DNA of 64,000 nt from Blautia schinkii DSM 10518. Its GTDB lineage: Bacteria > Bacillota > Clostridia > Lachnospirales > Lachnospiraceae. A program made the position numbers and the translations under genes. Each line of letters begins with the position of its first letter. The stretch's first letter is position 1. The notes under the pieces were generated by a model. That model had not been told where the DNA came from and did not search any database. It was given only the letters and a program-made list of their open reading frames with translations. Positions 9,605-17,102 of the stretch are shown in pieces. The stretch covers positions 1 through 64,000 of the forward strand of contig JNKJ01000031.1 of assembly GCA_000702025.1 (NCBI GenBank), in the 5' to 3' direction.

Positions 9605-9738
9605 GAATGATGAAAGCACATCAAGGCGTTCATATTAGAAATGCCAAAGGTGCATCAGGGCGTTTGCATTAGAAATGCTTAAAGTGTATCAAAGCTTTCT
9701 TATCAGGAATGCTCAAAGCTGTTCACAGCTTTAATATA
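9603..9738 (+). repeat. four degenerate tandem 34-bp repeats
   Basis: Four abutting 34-bp units (9603-9636, 9637-9670, 9671-9704, 9705-9738) each begin AGRAATG and carry AAAG near position 10-14, (T/A)TCA in the middle and GCKTT near position 24. The last unit contains a perfect hairpin AAAGCTG-TTCA-CAGCTTT. They fill the gap between the second permease gene and the ribosome site of the binding-protein gene. Possible roles are mRNA processing or stabilisation that raises binding-protein expression, or protein-binding sites. Confidence 0.85.
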
Positions 9739-9781
9739 AAGAGCACAAAAAAAAGGATTTTTCATAAAGGAGGAAAAAAGC

Positions 9782-10753
9782 ATGAAGATGAAAAAATTAG
9801 TTGGACTGGGATTGGCCGCAGTTATGGCAATCTCCGCAGCAGTGCCCGCAATGGCAGCAAATGATCCTTATAAGATCGTAGTTATGCCTAAGCTGGTAGG
9901 TATCCCGTATTTCACCGCAACAGGTGAAGGTGCTGTCAAAGCAGGTGAGGACCTGGGCGTAGAGGTTATCTACAACGGCCCGACCACAGCTGACGCTGCA
10001 GAGCAGGTTAAGATGCTCGAGGACTATATCACTCAGGGCGTTGACGCTATCTGTGTAGCTCCGAACGATGCAGCAGCTCTCGACCCGGTATTAAAGAAAG
10101 CCCGCGAAGCGGATATCAAGGTTCTTGACTGGGATACAGAGGCAACAAAAGACCTGGTAGACGCATCTGTACATCAGATTTCCGACCAGGAGCTTGCAGA
10201 GCACCTCATCGACAAAATGGTAGAGTACATGGGAACAGAGGAAGGCGACTGGGCGATCATCACAGGCGGACTTTCTGCAAGTAACCTGAATGCATGGATC
10301 CAGTTCGGCAAAGATTATGCAGCAGAGAAATATCCAAAACTGAATCTTGTAGCTGATCCCTATCCGACTGATGAAAAGCAGGACGTTGCACTTTCCACCA
10401 CAAAGGATATTCTGAAAGCTTATCCGGACGTAAAGGGTCTCTTCTGTGTATCCACACCTGCACCAATCGGCGCAGCACAGGCTATCCGTGAGCTGGGTCT
10501 CCAGGATAAGGTTACGGTAGTTGGCACTTGTGTAAAAGAGGACTGCCAGGATGTTCTTTCTGATGGCTCCCTTGATTTAGGATGTCTGTGGAACTGCCAG
10601 GATCTCGGATACCTGACCGTTGGTGTCGCAAAAGCGCTTCTTGACGGAAAAGAACTGGGCAGCGAGATTGAAGTTGAAGGCTTCGGCAAATTCGCAGTTG
10701 TTAATGAAAAAGACGTTATCTTAGGACCGCCGGAAGATTATGTGAAAGAATGA
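9782..10753 (+). CDS. sugar-binding protein of the ABC transporter (RhaS/LsrB-like)
   Basis: This 323-residue type I periplasmic-binding-fold protein has a Sec signal peptide (KKLVGLGLAAVMAISAAVPA, cleavage after AMA). The mature part starts NDPYKIVVMPKLVGIPYF and includes GVDAICVAPNDAAALDPVL and VLDWDTEA, as in rhamnose- and autoinducer-2-type binding proteins. There is no lipobox cysteine near the cleavage site, so the protein would be released rather than lipid-anchored, which is odd for a Gram-positive transporter. AAAGGAGG precedes the start. A strong terminator follows downstream. Confidence 0.9.
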   Translation: MKMKKLVGLGLAAVMAISAAVPAMAANDPYKIVVMPKLVGIPYFTATGEGAVKAGEDLGVEVIYNGPTTADAAEQVKMLEDYITQGVDAICVAPNDAAALDPVLKKAREADIKVLDWDTEATKDLVDASVHQISDQELAEHLIDKMVEYMGTEEGDWAIITGGLSASNLNAWIQFGKDYAAEKYPKLNLVADPYPTDEKQDVALSTTKDILKAYPDVKGLFCVSTPAPIGAAQAIRELGLQDKVTVVGTCVKEDCQDVLSDGSLDLGCLWNCQDLGYLTVGVAKALLDGKELGSEIEVEGFGKFAVVNEKDVILGPPEDYVKE

Positions 10754-10874
10754 TTCACTGGGCGTAGATCTGGAAATGGCGTGGGCATTCAGGTTTTATG
10801 GGGCGTGAAGTGCTGTGAAATGTTGAATGCTGGATTGTCTGATTGAGATTTAGAGCATTTGTATGATATGCGGT

Positions 10875-10917
10875 AGGGAGAGGGCTTTGGATGGTGAAGG
10901 GCTCTCTCCCTTTTGTT
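10875..10917 (+). terminator. Rho-independent terminator after the transporter operon
   Basis: The stem AGGGAGAG (10875-10882) pairs with CTCTCCCT (10904-10911), followed by TTTTGTTT. It closes the transporter operon. The rest of the 626-bp stretch up to 11379 holds only the promoter and palindrome listed below; no convincing gene was seen. Confidence 0.75.
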
Positions 10918-11239
10918 TATGTGGGGGAGAGGGGCCCCGTAAAGTTGTTGAACGGCGAGGAGGAGGAACTTGGGGACCTGGGCATCTACATGACGTGGCC
11001 CAATCCCCCGCCCCAAAATTCCTTCTCCGCACCGTTCGATAACGCTCCGGGGGACCTTTTTACCTCTTCATTTCATAAAAAAGTTTATAAGCGCTATTGT
11101 GCAGATGTTATAAAAAGACACTGCCTGCCGAAAACACTTGGTGAATACATTATCGCATCCAAGGATTATTTATAGTTTTTTTATTGAGCCCGTCTATTTT
11201 TCACAACTTTATTTCTTACTGGCTTTATGCACAACTTTT

Positions 11240-11269
11240 TTGTATTCTTGTGTCGAAATATGATATAAT
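11240..11269 (+). promoter_or_regulatory. sigma-A-type promoter for the deoR operon
   Basis: TTGTAT (11240-11245), an 18-bp spacer and a perfect TATAAT (11264-11269) face the leader ORF and the DeoR gene. Confidence 0.65.
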
Positions 11270-11270
11270 T

Positions 11271-11302
11271 AGTAACAGTTCAGGCTTGCCTGTACTGTTA
11301 CT
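11271..11302. promoter_or_regulatory. 32-bp palindrome at the transcription start of the deoR operon
   Basis: The arms AGTAACAGT-T-CAGG and CCTG-T-ACTGTTACT flank a CTTG centre, with a single T-T mismatch per arm. It starts 1 bp after the -10 box and is not followed by a T-run. It is therefore more likely an operator (possibly DeoR autoregulation) or a 5' mRNA hairpin than a terminator. Confidence 0.7.
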
Positions 11303-11379
11303 ATGATTATTCGTATAGCTTAATAGGTTGACATAATGTATGGACTGGAGAGATTACAAGGAAAGTAAAGGAGGGCCCT

Positions 11380-11505
11380 ATGAGCGGTATAGAAATGAGA
11401 GGGCAGGATTTAAAGAGTGATATTCCGGACGTTATGATACCAGGGATGCACGGCGGTCAGAAGAAACATACGGAGAAAGGGATTTTGATATATGTTTCAG
11501 ATTGA
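11380..11505 (+). CDS. 41-residue leader ORF overlapping deoR
   Basis: This ORF has a better ribosome site (AAAGGAGG, 11367-11374) than the regulator gene. It starts MSGIEMRGQDLK, ends LIYVSD and overlaps the DeoR start by 14 nt in another frame. The DeoR gene itself has no well-placed ribosome site. Translational coupling, with this peptide as the leader, is therefore likely. No known family was recognised. Confidence 0.55.
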   Translation: MSGIEMRGQDLKSDIPDVMIPGMHGGQKKHTEKGILIYVSD

Positions 11506-12277
11506 GAGATTACAGGTGATCAAACAAGTATTAAGAGAACAGAAGTCAGTAGATGTCATTTGGCTGAGTAATTATCTCAAGGTTTCTGAAGTGACTGTGC
11601 GCCGTGATTTAGAGAAATTAGAGGCCGAAGGATTTTTAAAGCGGACTTATGGCGGAGCTGTCCTGAACGGAGACGTTCAGCAGACTGAAAGGACCGTTAA
11701 TACAGACAATGGCAGCAGGCTCCAGATTGGAGAGAAAAACCGTGTGCTGGGTGAACTTTGTGCTGCGCTGGTGGAGAATCATGATGTGATTTTCCTGGGC
11801 AGAGGTGAGAGCAGTCTGGCAATTGCCGAATATCTGCAGGGTAAAACAGGTGTGGTGATTTTCACCAATAACATTGGCGTGATTGATGTTATGAGGCACG
11901 ACCAGGATAATATGGTCATACTCACCGGAGGAAAGGTGAATTATGGAAAAGAGCTGATGGTAAACAGCCCTTTCAATGTTCCCTTCCCTGATATTCGTGT
12001 GAATAAAGCATTTCTGTGTGTACAGGGCGCAGATCTGGAATATGGGCTGACGCTCAACGATCAGGATGACGCAGCTGTTTATCAGGAAATCAAGAAGAGG
12101 ACCAAGAATAAGGTTATCATTATGGAGGGTACTGTTTTTGATAAAATCGGCCTGATCAAGGTAGATGAGATTACAGATATTGACTATGTGGTTACGGACG
12201 GAGGAATCCCGGACCAGTATAAAAAGTTTTTCTACAAAAACGGTGTACGGCTCCACCAGAAGTTTGATCTGTCATGA
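11492..12277 (+). CDS. DeoR/GlpR-family transcriptional regulator
   Basis: This 261-residue protein has an N-terminal DeoR helix-turn-helix (VDVIWLSNYLKVSEVTVRRD followed by LEKLEAEGFLKRTYGGAVL). A DeoR-type sugar-phosphate sensor domain follows, with the FLGRGESSLAIAEYL, FTNNIGVIDVM, VILTGGKVNYGKELM and YVVTDGGIPDQY segments. It heads the sugar transport operon cut by the ICE at 12471, so it probably senses that operon's phosphorylated sugar. Confidence 0.88.
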   Translation: MFQIERLQVIKQVLREQKSVDVIWLSNYLKVSEVTVRRDLEKLEAEGFLKRTYGGAVLNGDVQQTERTVNTDNGSRLQIGEKNRVLGELCAALVENHDVIFLGRGESSLAIAEYLQGKTGVVIFTNNIGVIDVMRHDQDNMVILTGGKVNYGKELMVNSPFNVPFPDIRVNKAFLCVQGADLEYGLTLNDQDDAAVYQEIKKRTKNKVIIMEGTVFDKIGLIKVDEITDIDYVVTDGGIPDQYKKFFYKNGVRLHQKFDLS

Positions 12278-12351
12278 CGGCCAAGGGTTGTGAAAGAGAA
12301 AGCAACGAAAATATGGACAGGTAATCTGTCGGCATATAGGGATTGAGATGT

Positions 12352-12498
12352 ATGGTATTTCAGATTTCGGAAGTTAATAAACAGTATGACGAAAATGTAA
12401 TACTGGAGCAGGTGAGCCTGGACGTCCGCGGAGGGGAAATACATGGCATCGTAGGATACAACGGCGCCGGTGACCGTGTTATAATAAGACCAAGTTAG
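12352..12498 (+). pseudogene. sugar ABC transporter ATPase, 5' fragment cut by ICE insertion
   Basis: From ATG 12352 the frame reads a typical start of an RbsA-like ATPase: FQISEVNKQYDENVILEQVS, DVRGGEIHGIVGYNGAG. At the middle of Walker A the sequence changes to a non-homologous tail (DRVIIRPS, stop 12496-12498). The host gene is therefore interrupted after NGAG, at about 12469-12473, by the left end of the ICE. The rest of the gene should lie beyond the right end of the ICE. Confidence 0.85.
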
Positions 12499-12559
12499 CA
12501 AGGAACCCAATAAAATCAAGGGTTTGCGGCTACTTTGGTCTTAATTTATTATACCACAA

Positions 12560-12817
12560 TCGAACTGCTTTTTCATTAAAAATCCAGTGTCGTTTTCCAA
12601 AGAGTGGGATATTTTTTAGGATCGGGGTCGCAGACGGGTGGTTTGGGATCTGCTTATACTTAGTTCTATTCCAAAATATCCTTTTCTTTTACTTCGTCCG
12701 AAGTAAGACTCTCTTTCGGGAGAACAGCGCTGATAAAATAAATGAATATAGAGGACTAAGTGAAGCGACTTTGTTAGCTGACCTTAGTCCTCTTATGCGT
12801 TTTAGGAGGAAAAGGGT
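12560..12817 (+). promoter_or_regulatory. ICE left leader with two strong hairpins
   Basis: This stretch has no gene. It contains a perfect hairpin TTACTTCG-TC-CGAAGTAA (12689-12706). It also has an 11-bp perfect inverted repeat, AGAGGACTAAG (12750-12760) with CTTAGTCCTCT (12783-12793), separated by 22 nt and ending 24 nt before the first ICE gene. No T-run follows at once, so it reads as a regulatory leader or operator rather than a clear terminator. Confidence 0.6.
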
Positions 12818-12955
12818 ATGCAGATAGTATTTATTGGTATTTGTTTTTTTGTTGGTTTATCAGCGGTTGTATGTATTGCCTCGGCTGTAATATCAAAGAG
12901 ATCTGACGAAAGATTACGTTCCATCTGTGTGTCTCTTGAAGAGAAAGGCAGGTGA
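12818..12955 (+). CDS. 45-residue single-pass membrane protein
   Basis: The small ORF has a good ribosome site (TTTAGGAGGAAAAGGG). It encodes one hydrophobic helix (IVFIGICFFVGLSAVVCIA) followed by a charged cytoplasmic tail ending LEEKGR. The stop codon lies just before the initiator gene start, suggesting coupling. Its function is unknown. Confidence 0.6.
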   Translation: MQIVFIGICFFVGLSAVVCIASAVISKRSDERLRSICVSLEEKGR

Positions 12956-12960
12956 AGAGA

Positions 12961-14049
12961 ATGCGGGAATATACAACAGGAAATCCGATTGTAGATGCAA
13001 GCGCAGAAATCAGTATTACCGGCAATATTACACCGCAGGCATGGTATAAAACGATTGTAAAGGAAACAGGCAAACCGCATTTGACCGCTATTGTCATACT
13101 CTCGGATATTGTTTACTGGTATCGTCCAACTGAATTGAGGGACGAAAGTACCGGGCAGATTACAGCCATTCGTAAAAAATTCAAAGCGGACCTTCTCCAA
13201 CGGAGTTATCAGCAAATAGCAGAGCAGTTTGGTCTAAGCAAAAAAGAAGCTACAAATGCAATCATTTTTTTAGAGAAACTTGGTGTGATAAAGAGAGTAT
13301 TTAGGACAATCAACTTGAATGGACTTGTTGTAAATAATGTACTGTATATTGAGTTGATCGTAGAAAGGCTGAAAGAATTAACATATCCGCGCTGTTATGC
13401 GCCCCCTATCCCATCAATGGGAGACAGGGGGGAAGATATTGCGGAGGAAATGATTGAAGAACAGTGCTTTACAGTGAATAATAGCGAGATAGCAGCCTTT
13501 GGAGTGGGGGGTGTCCCCAAAAAAAGGGAGAGGGTGTCCCCCAAAAAAGAGATACCTGTCACGCCGCATAATAACAGGTGTCACTTTTCAGAAGGTACAG
13601 CACTATCTGGCAATAGGCAGACAAATACAGATATTACCACAGATATTTCAACTATAGATTATACTAATCCAGTCCAATCCTATCAGAATACGTTGCAGGC
13701 ATTTAGGGAAAAGATTGGATATGATGCGATATGTATTGATCGCCCTTATGATGTGGATCGTCTGGATGAACTCGTGGGAGTTGCAGTTGACGTACTGACT
13801 TCAACGAAGGATACGATTCGCATTAACCAGGAAGAAAAGCCTACAGCCATTGTTAAGTCAGTATTCTGGAAATTGGATATGTTTAGAATACAGTTTATTT
13901 TAAACAGTCTGTCAGAGACAAAAACAAAAATCAGGAATATGCGGGCAGTATTGCTAACCGCCTTATATAATGCCACATACACATTAAGCAATTCCGTTAT
14001 GAATCAAGTGGTGATGAATGGTGATTCTCCCCTGAACATGCATGTGTAA
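12961..14049 (+). CDS. replication initiator-like protein (RepA/DUF6017 type)
   Basis: This 362-residue protein has an N-terminal part resembling RepA-N-like winged-helix initiators (SYQQIAEQFGLSKKEATNAI, LEKLGVIKRVFRTI). A low-complexity basic linker follows (GGVPKKRERVSPKKE). The C-terminal part (IDRPYDVDRLDELVGVAVDV and LNSLSETKTKIRNMRAVLL) resembles DUF6017 of ICE and plasmid initiators. It would start autonomous replication of the excised ICE, consistent with ParM and the iteron-like arrays. The start is the ATG at 12961, since the GTG at 12952 overlaps the previous gene. Confidence 0.7.
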   Translation: MREYTTGNPIVDASAEISITGNITPQAWYKTIVKETGKPHLTAIVILSDIVYWYRPTELRDESTGQITAIRKKFKADLLQRSYQQIAEQFGLSKKEATNAIIFLEKLGVIKRVFRTINLNGLVVNNVLYIELIVERLKELTYPRCYAPPIPSMGDRGEDIAEEMIEEQCFTVNNSEIAAFGVGGVPKKRERVSPKKEIPVTPHNNRCHFSEGTALSGNRQTNTDITTDISTIDYTNPVQSYQNTLQAFREKIGYDAICIDRPYDVDRLDELVGVAVDVLTSTKDTIRINQEEKPTAIVKSVFWKLDMFRIQFILNSLSETKTKIRNMRAVLLTALYNATYTLSNSVMNQVVMNGDSPLNMHV

Positions 14050-14064
14050 AGGGGGTGATGAACA

Positions 14065-14253
14065 GTAACTAGGGTTAGACAATTACGCATAGCGAAGGAT
14101 TTGACGCAGTGGGAATTAGCGGACAAGCTGGGGATCAGCCTCCGTACATATCAGAGAATTGAATACGGGCAGCAAAAACCCTCCTACAAAGTCATTTTAA
14201 TCTTGCAAAAGATATTTAACGAGAATATTGAATCTATCCTGCAGGAACTATAA
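14065..14253 (+). CDS. small XRE-family helix-turn-helix regulator with non-canonical start
   Basis: The frame after the stop at 14058-14060 encodes a complete XRE domain: VRQLRIAKDLTQWELADKLG, ISLRTYQRIEYGQQKPSYKV and a final helix ending ESILQEL (62 residues). No ATG, GTG or TTG lies before the domain. A GTA codon at 14065 sits at normal distance after the extended ribosome site TAAAGGGGGTGAT, where GTG would be expected. Either a GTG-to-GTA change has silenced the gene or a weak non-standard start is used. Confidence 0.65.
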   Translation, partial: VTRVRQLRIAKDLTQWELADKLGISLRTYQRIEYGQQKPSYKVILILQKIFNENIESILQEL

Positions 14254-14280
14254 CTGCCAAATAAGAAGTGGAGGAAATGT

Positions 14281-14706
14281 ATGTTTGACATTAACAAATT
14301 GGAGGTAATGGATATAATATTTGCCGATGAAGCACATGAACGCTTCTTTCGTGAAAAGGTGCGGGAACTTCCAAATTCACGCAAAGACAGTGAAGAAATT
14401 GCTATGATATATACCCTTGGTATCTGTGACAAGACAAGAGCTGCTTTTTCAAAAATTGTGGATCAGAAAACTTTACAGGTGAATCCCTTGGTTTTATTTG
14501 CCGGGTGGCAGACCTCCGCTTCTGTGAAGGTGACACGGCTGGCGATAAACCTCTATACAGGATTTTCACAGGAAGTGAAACGGGATGATTCGGAAGAAGG
14601 GTATTGTATAGGGGGAGTCAGCTCGGATTATGCAGTTGGAGAAATCTTTGACTGCCCCTATGCAAAATATTTTCTGGAAGCCGTTAAACTGCGTTATGGC
14701 ATATAG
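14281..14706 (+). CDS. ICE accessory protein, DUF6075-like
   Basis: This 141-residue soluble protein begins MDIIFADEAHERFFREKV after a short lead. It contains IAMIYTLGICDKTRAAF and ends near CPYAKYFLEAVKLRYGI. It resembles the DUF6075 proteins common in ICEs of Lachnospiraceae, whose function is unknown. GAGGAAATGT gives the ribosome site. The position in the maintenance block between the HTH and ParM suggests a house-keeping or establishment role (inference). Confidence 0.6.
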   Translation: MFDINKLEVMDIIFADEAHERFFREKVRELPNSRKDSEEIAMIYTLGICDKTRAAFSKIVDQKTLQVNPLVLFAGWQTSASVKVTRLAINLYTGFSQEVKRDDSEEGYCIGGVSSDYAVGEIFDCPYAKYFLEAVKLRYGI

Positions 14707-14720
14707 AAGAGGTAGAAACG

Positions 14721-14924
14721 ATGAAAATGTATAAAATTGACCAAATCATTGAGTTATTGCAGTTAGGAAAAGAATCAAAAGATGATTATGTAGGATTTGA
14801 GAACAACGACAAGGGAAATCTTGTTATTACATTTAAGGAACATGTGCCAGATTGGGAAGATGAAGAAGGCTTCGGAGAAGCGGTTGAAGAAGTCGAACTT
14901 TTGGAACATGCTGGAGAATATTAA
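14721..14924 (+). CDS. small acidic hypothetical protein
   Basis: This 67-residue acidic protein has no membrane helix (contains VPDWEDEEGFGEAVEEVELL). AGAGGT lies before the ATG. It is co-directional and closely packed between the DUF6075-like gene and parM. No family was recognised. Confidence 0.5.
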   Translation: MKMYKIDQIIELLQLGKESKDDYVGFENNDKGNLVITFKEHVPDWEDEEGFGEAVEEVELLEHAGEY

Positions 14925-14946
14925 ACATAAGGAGGAAACAGTCATA

Positions 14947-15873
14947 ATGGATAGAGAAATACTTGGAATCGACCATGGTAACAGACAGATGAAAACGGCA
15001 AATACAGCATTTTTGTCTACGGTGACACAGAATAAGGTGAAACCCAGTAATCTAAATCAGACTTTAGAATTTAAGGGAAAGTATTACTCAATCGGCGGCA
15101 GTAGGGAAGACGTTGATACAAAAATTGATAAAACAGTAGACGATGATTACTATATCCTCACATTGGCGTCACTTGCTTCTGAATTGAAAGCCAGAGGTAA
15201 GAATCAGGCGGCTGTCAGAATGGCTACAGGATTACCGCCACGGTGGTATGAATCACAAATGAAAGCATTCAGGAAGTATTTGGGCAGGGAAAGGGAGTTG
15301 TCTTTCCGTTATCAGGGAGAGGAGTTCAATATATTTCTGGAAGGCGTGAGCGTATATATGCAAGGGTTTGCCGCAATCACGGATATCTTGGCAGAGACAC
15401 AGGGAAAATCTTGTCTTTTGGTAGATATCGGAGGAGGAACCGTTGACGGAGTTCCAATAGAAAATATGCGGCCCAGTGGAGCACAGCCTATTATAGATAA
15501 TAAGGGCACAATAAAGTGTATATCCAATGTAAACGAGGCATTAATGGCTGAATTTGGGGAAAAGGCTAAACCATATATCATTGAAACGATTATGCGGACA
15601 GGTACTTATGCAGGTGACGAAACATATCTTCGTGTAATCCGCAGGGAATTGAACAAATATACGGAATACATTTATAATTTGATAAAGAAGCATGGGTACA
15701 ATCTGCATTTGGAAAAAATAATCTTTATGGGCGGAGGGGCCTCAATCATGCAAAATTTTGGTGATAATGAGGGTAAGGACGTAATTTGTATTCCAGATAT
15801 ACATGCGAATGCAAGAGGATATGAAGAAACCTTAAAGAGTATATGGAAGGCCAGGCAGAACATGGCCGGTTAA
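14947..15873 (+). CDS. ParM/StbA-like actin-type segregation ATPase
   Basis: This 308-residue actin-like protein shows the phosphate-1 motif GIDHGNRQMKT at the N terminus, the phosphate-2 region LLVDIGGGTVDGV and the adenosine motif IIFMGGGASIM. These are diagnostic of ParM-type filaments that push plasmid copies apart. AAGGAGG supports the ATG at 14947; the longer upstream frame overlaps the previous gene. With the following ParR-like gene it forms a type II partition system. No centromere repeats lie directly upstream, so the centromere may be one of the repeat arrays elsewhere in the ICE. Confidence 0.85.
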   Translation: MDREILGIDHGNRQMKTANTAFLSTVTQNKVKPSNLNQTLEFKGKYYSIGGSREDVDTKIDKTVDDDYYILTLASLASELKARGKNQAAVRMATGLPPRWYESQMKAFRKYLGRERELSFRYQGEEFNIFLEGVSVYMQGFAAITDILAETQGKSCLLVDIGGGTVDGVPIENMRPSGAQPIIDNKGTIKCISNVNEALMAEFGEKAKPYIIETIMRTGTYAGDETYLRVIRRELNKYTEYIYNLIKKHGYNLHLEKIIFMGGGASIMQNFGDNEGKDVICIPDIHANARGYEETLKSIWKARQNMAG

Positions 15874-15884
15874 GGAGGCCATAA

Positions 15885-16316
15885 ATGGACGATAAGTATG
15901 TTACAACGCTTCGGCTTTATAAAAATAACCCGGCACATTTCCAGGCATTAACCTGTCTGGAAGCGTACAATCGGGAACTGTTTGCTTCTCAAAATGACTA
16001 TATCGTTGAGGCGGTAATTCATTATACGGAATATCTGAAACAAAAAGCGGAATATGAGAAACTGGAAAGTACCCTGTCAAATATACGAGAGCATGAGGAT
16101 TACTTCCGTGAATTGACGAAATGTGCCTTGGAAGACGTGTTGGGGTCAATGCAGACTACTACCATTCCTGCAGTTACCGAGAGAGACATGAAAACCAAAG
16201 AAGATCAGGAACCCAAAAGTGAGAGTGAGCCAGCAGAAAAGGCAACGGAAAAGGATTTTAATCTGCTTGATTTCTATAGTTCATTCTCTGAATTTGAAGA
16301 CGAAGGAGAAAATTGA
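15885..16316 (+). CDS. ParR-like adaptor protein of the partition system
   Basis: This 143-residue protein starts 11 nt after parM. An N-terminal ribbon-helix-helix-like stretch (YVTTLRLYKNNPAHFQALTC) is followed by helices, a linker and an acidic tail (LLDFYSSFSEFEDEGEN). Order, size and spacing match ParR, which binds the centromere and the ParM filament through its C-terminal tail. Sequence similarity alone is weak, so the call leans on context. Confidence 0.65.
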   Translation: MDDKYVTTLRLYKNNPAHFQALTCLEAYNRELFASQNDYIVEAVIHYTEYLKQKAEYEKLESTLSNIREHEDYFRELTKCALEDVLGSMQTTTIPAVTERDMKTKEDQEPKSESEPAEKATEKDFNLLDFYSSFSEFEDEGEN

Positions 16317-16318
16317 AT

Positions 16319-16483
16319 ATGATGATATTATGTGCTATGATAAAATTTGTAGGAAAATTGTTACTTGGATTTGTTTATGTTATATTGAAAATTGCATCAT
16401 TCAGTGTCAAAGTAATAGGTTGTATGTTTTTGTTTGCATTTCATATTTTCATGCTTTTAGTAGACATGGGAACTCCATCCTAA
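16319..16483 (+). CDS. small hydrophobic membrane protein
   Basis: This 54-residue protein is almost entirely hydrophobic (LLLGFVYVILKIASFSVKVI, MFLFAFHIFMLLV), consistent with one or two membrane helices. It starts 3 nt after the ParR-like stop codon. No family was recognised. Confidence 0.45.
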   Translation: MMILCAMIKFVGKLLLGFVYVILKIASFSVKVIGCMFLFAFHIFMLLVDMGTPS

Positions 16484-16503
16484 AAATTCAGGGAGGAAAA
16501 ATA

Positions 16504-16800
16504 ATGGCTAGTTGTGAGATTTGTGGCGAAGAAATGCTGAATCGTGTGGGCTGTAAAGTAGGAATATGCGATTGTAACGGGAAAAGCTATCCGCGTATCA
16601 GGTTTGGGACAGAGAAGCGGTTTGAGGGAGTATTTGGTGATGATGATTGCTGTCCGGACTGTTTAGCACCATTTGAGAGTTTTCACCATTTTGGCTGTGA
16701 TATTGAAGAGTGTCCGGTATGTAGGGAGGCAATCTACGGTGATTGCGAATGCCATTTGGTTTTTCCCGATTTAGAAGGTATGGGAGAAAAAACATTGTAG
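16504..16800 (+). CDS. cysteine-rich zinc-ribbon protein
   Basis: This 98-residue protein has a GGGAGGAAAA ribosome site and several metal-binding pairs: CEICGEE near the N terminus, CDC, CCPDC, HHFGC and CPVCREAIYGDCEC. Two or more zinc ribbons are likely. Similar short proteins occur in ICEs and phages without known function. The terminator at 16911 closes the operon. Confidence 0.6.
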   Translation: MASCEICGEEMLNRVGCKVGICDCNGKSYPRIRFGTEKRFEGVFGDDDCCPDCLAPFESFHHFGCDIEECPVCREAIYGDCECHLVFPDLEGMGEKTL

Positions 16801-16910
16801 AAAATAATACAGCGATTCGGGCTGATAATCTACGTGATAGAGGAGGGAATGGCAAAAGTAAATACATATTTGCAAATAGCAAATATTGAATAATGGGTAT
16901 TATTTCGGTG

Positions 16911-16936
16911 GGCTGATTCGTCAGCCTGCTTTTTTT
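16911..16936 (+). terminator. terminator of the maintenance operon
   Basis: A perfect GGCTGA-TTCG-TCAGCC hairpin with a stable UUCG-type tetraloop is followed by TGC and seven Ts. The remaining 160 bp to the radical SAM gene holds no recognised feature. Confidence 0.9.
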
Positions 16937-17102
16937 GCGTGTGTGATGGGATGAAATTAAATGAAGCGGGGTAGTGTAAAGAACATTTCTGGATGCTTTA
17001 CCAGAAGAAAGCAGGGCGGTACTGCTCCCCGCAATCCAAGGGATAAAATTTCATTTCTAAATTACATAAAGATATAAATAGTGTAGGGATTTTGAAGGAG
17101 GG

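Noticed and set aside
9603..9738. CRISPR-like 34-bp repeats
   Set aside because: Units are directly adjacent without spacers and are degenerate.
10891..11175. 94-residue ORF downstream of the binding-protein gene
   Set aside because: It starts inside the terminator stem, has no ribosome site and its sequence is compositionally unlike a protein of the neighbourhood.
14065..14253. Antitoxin of a toxin-antitoxin pair
   Set aside because: The neighbouring gene at 14281 does not resemble a toxin and the HTH looks like a plain XRE regulator.
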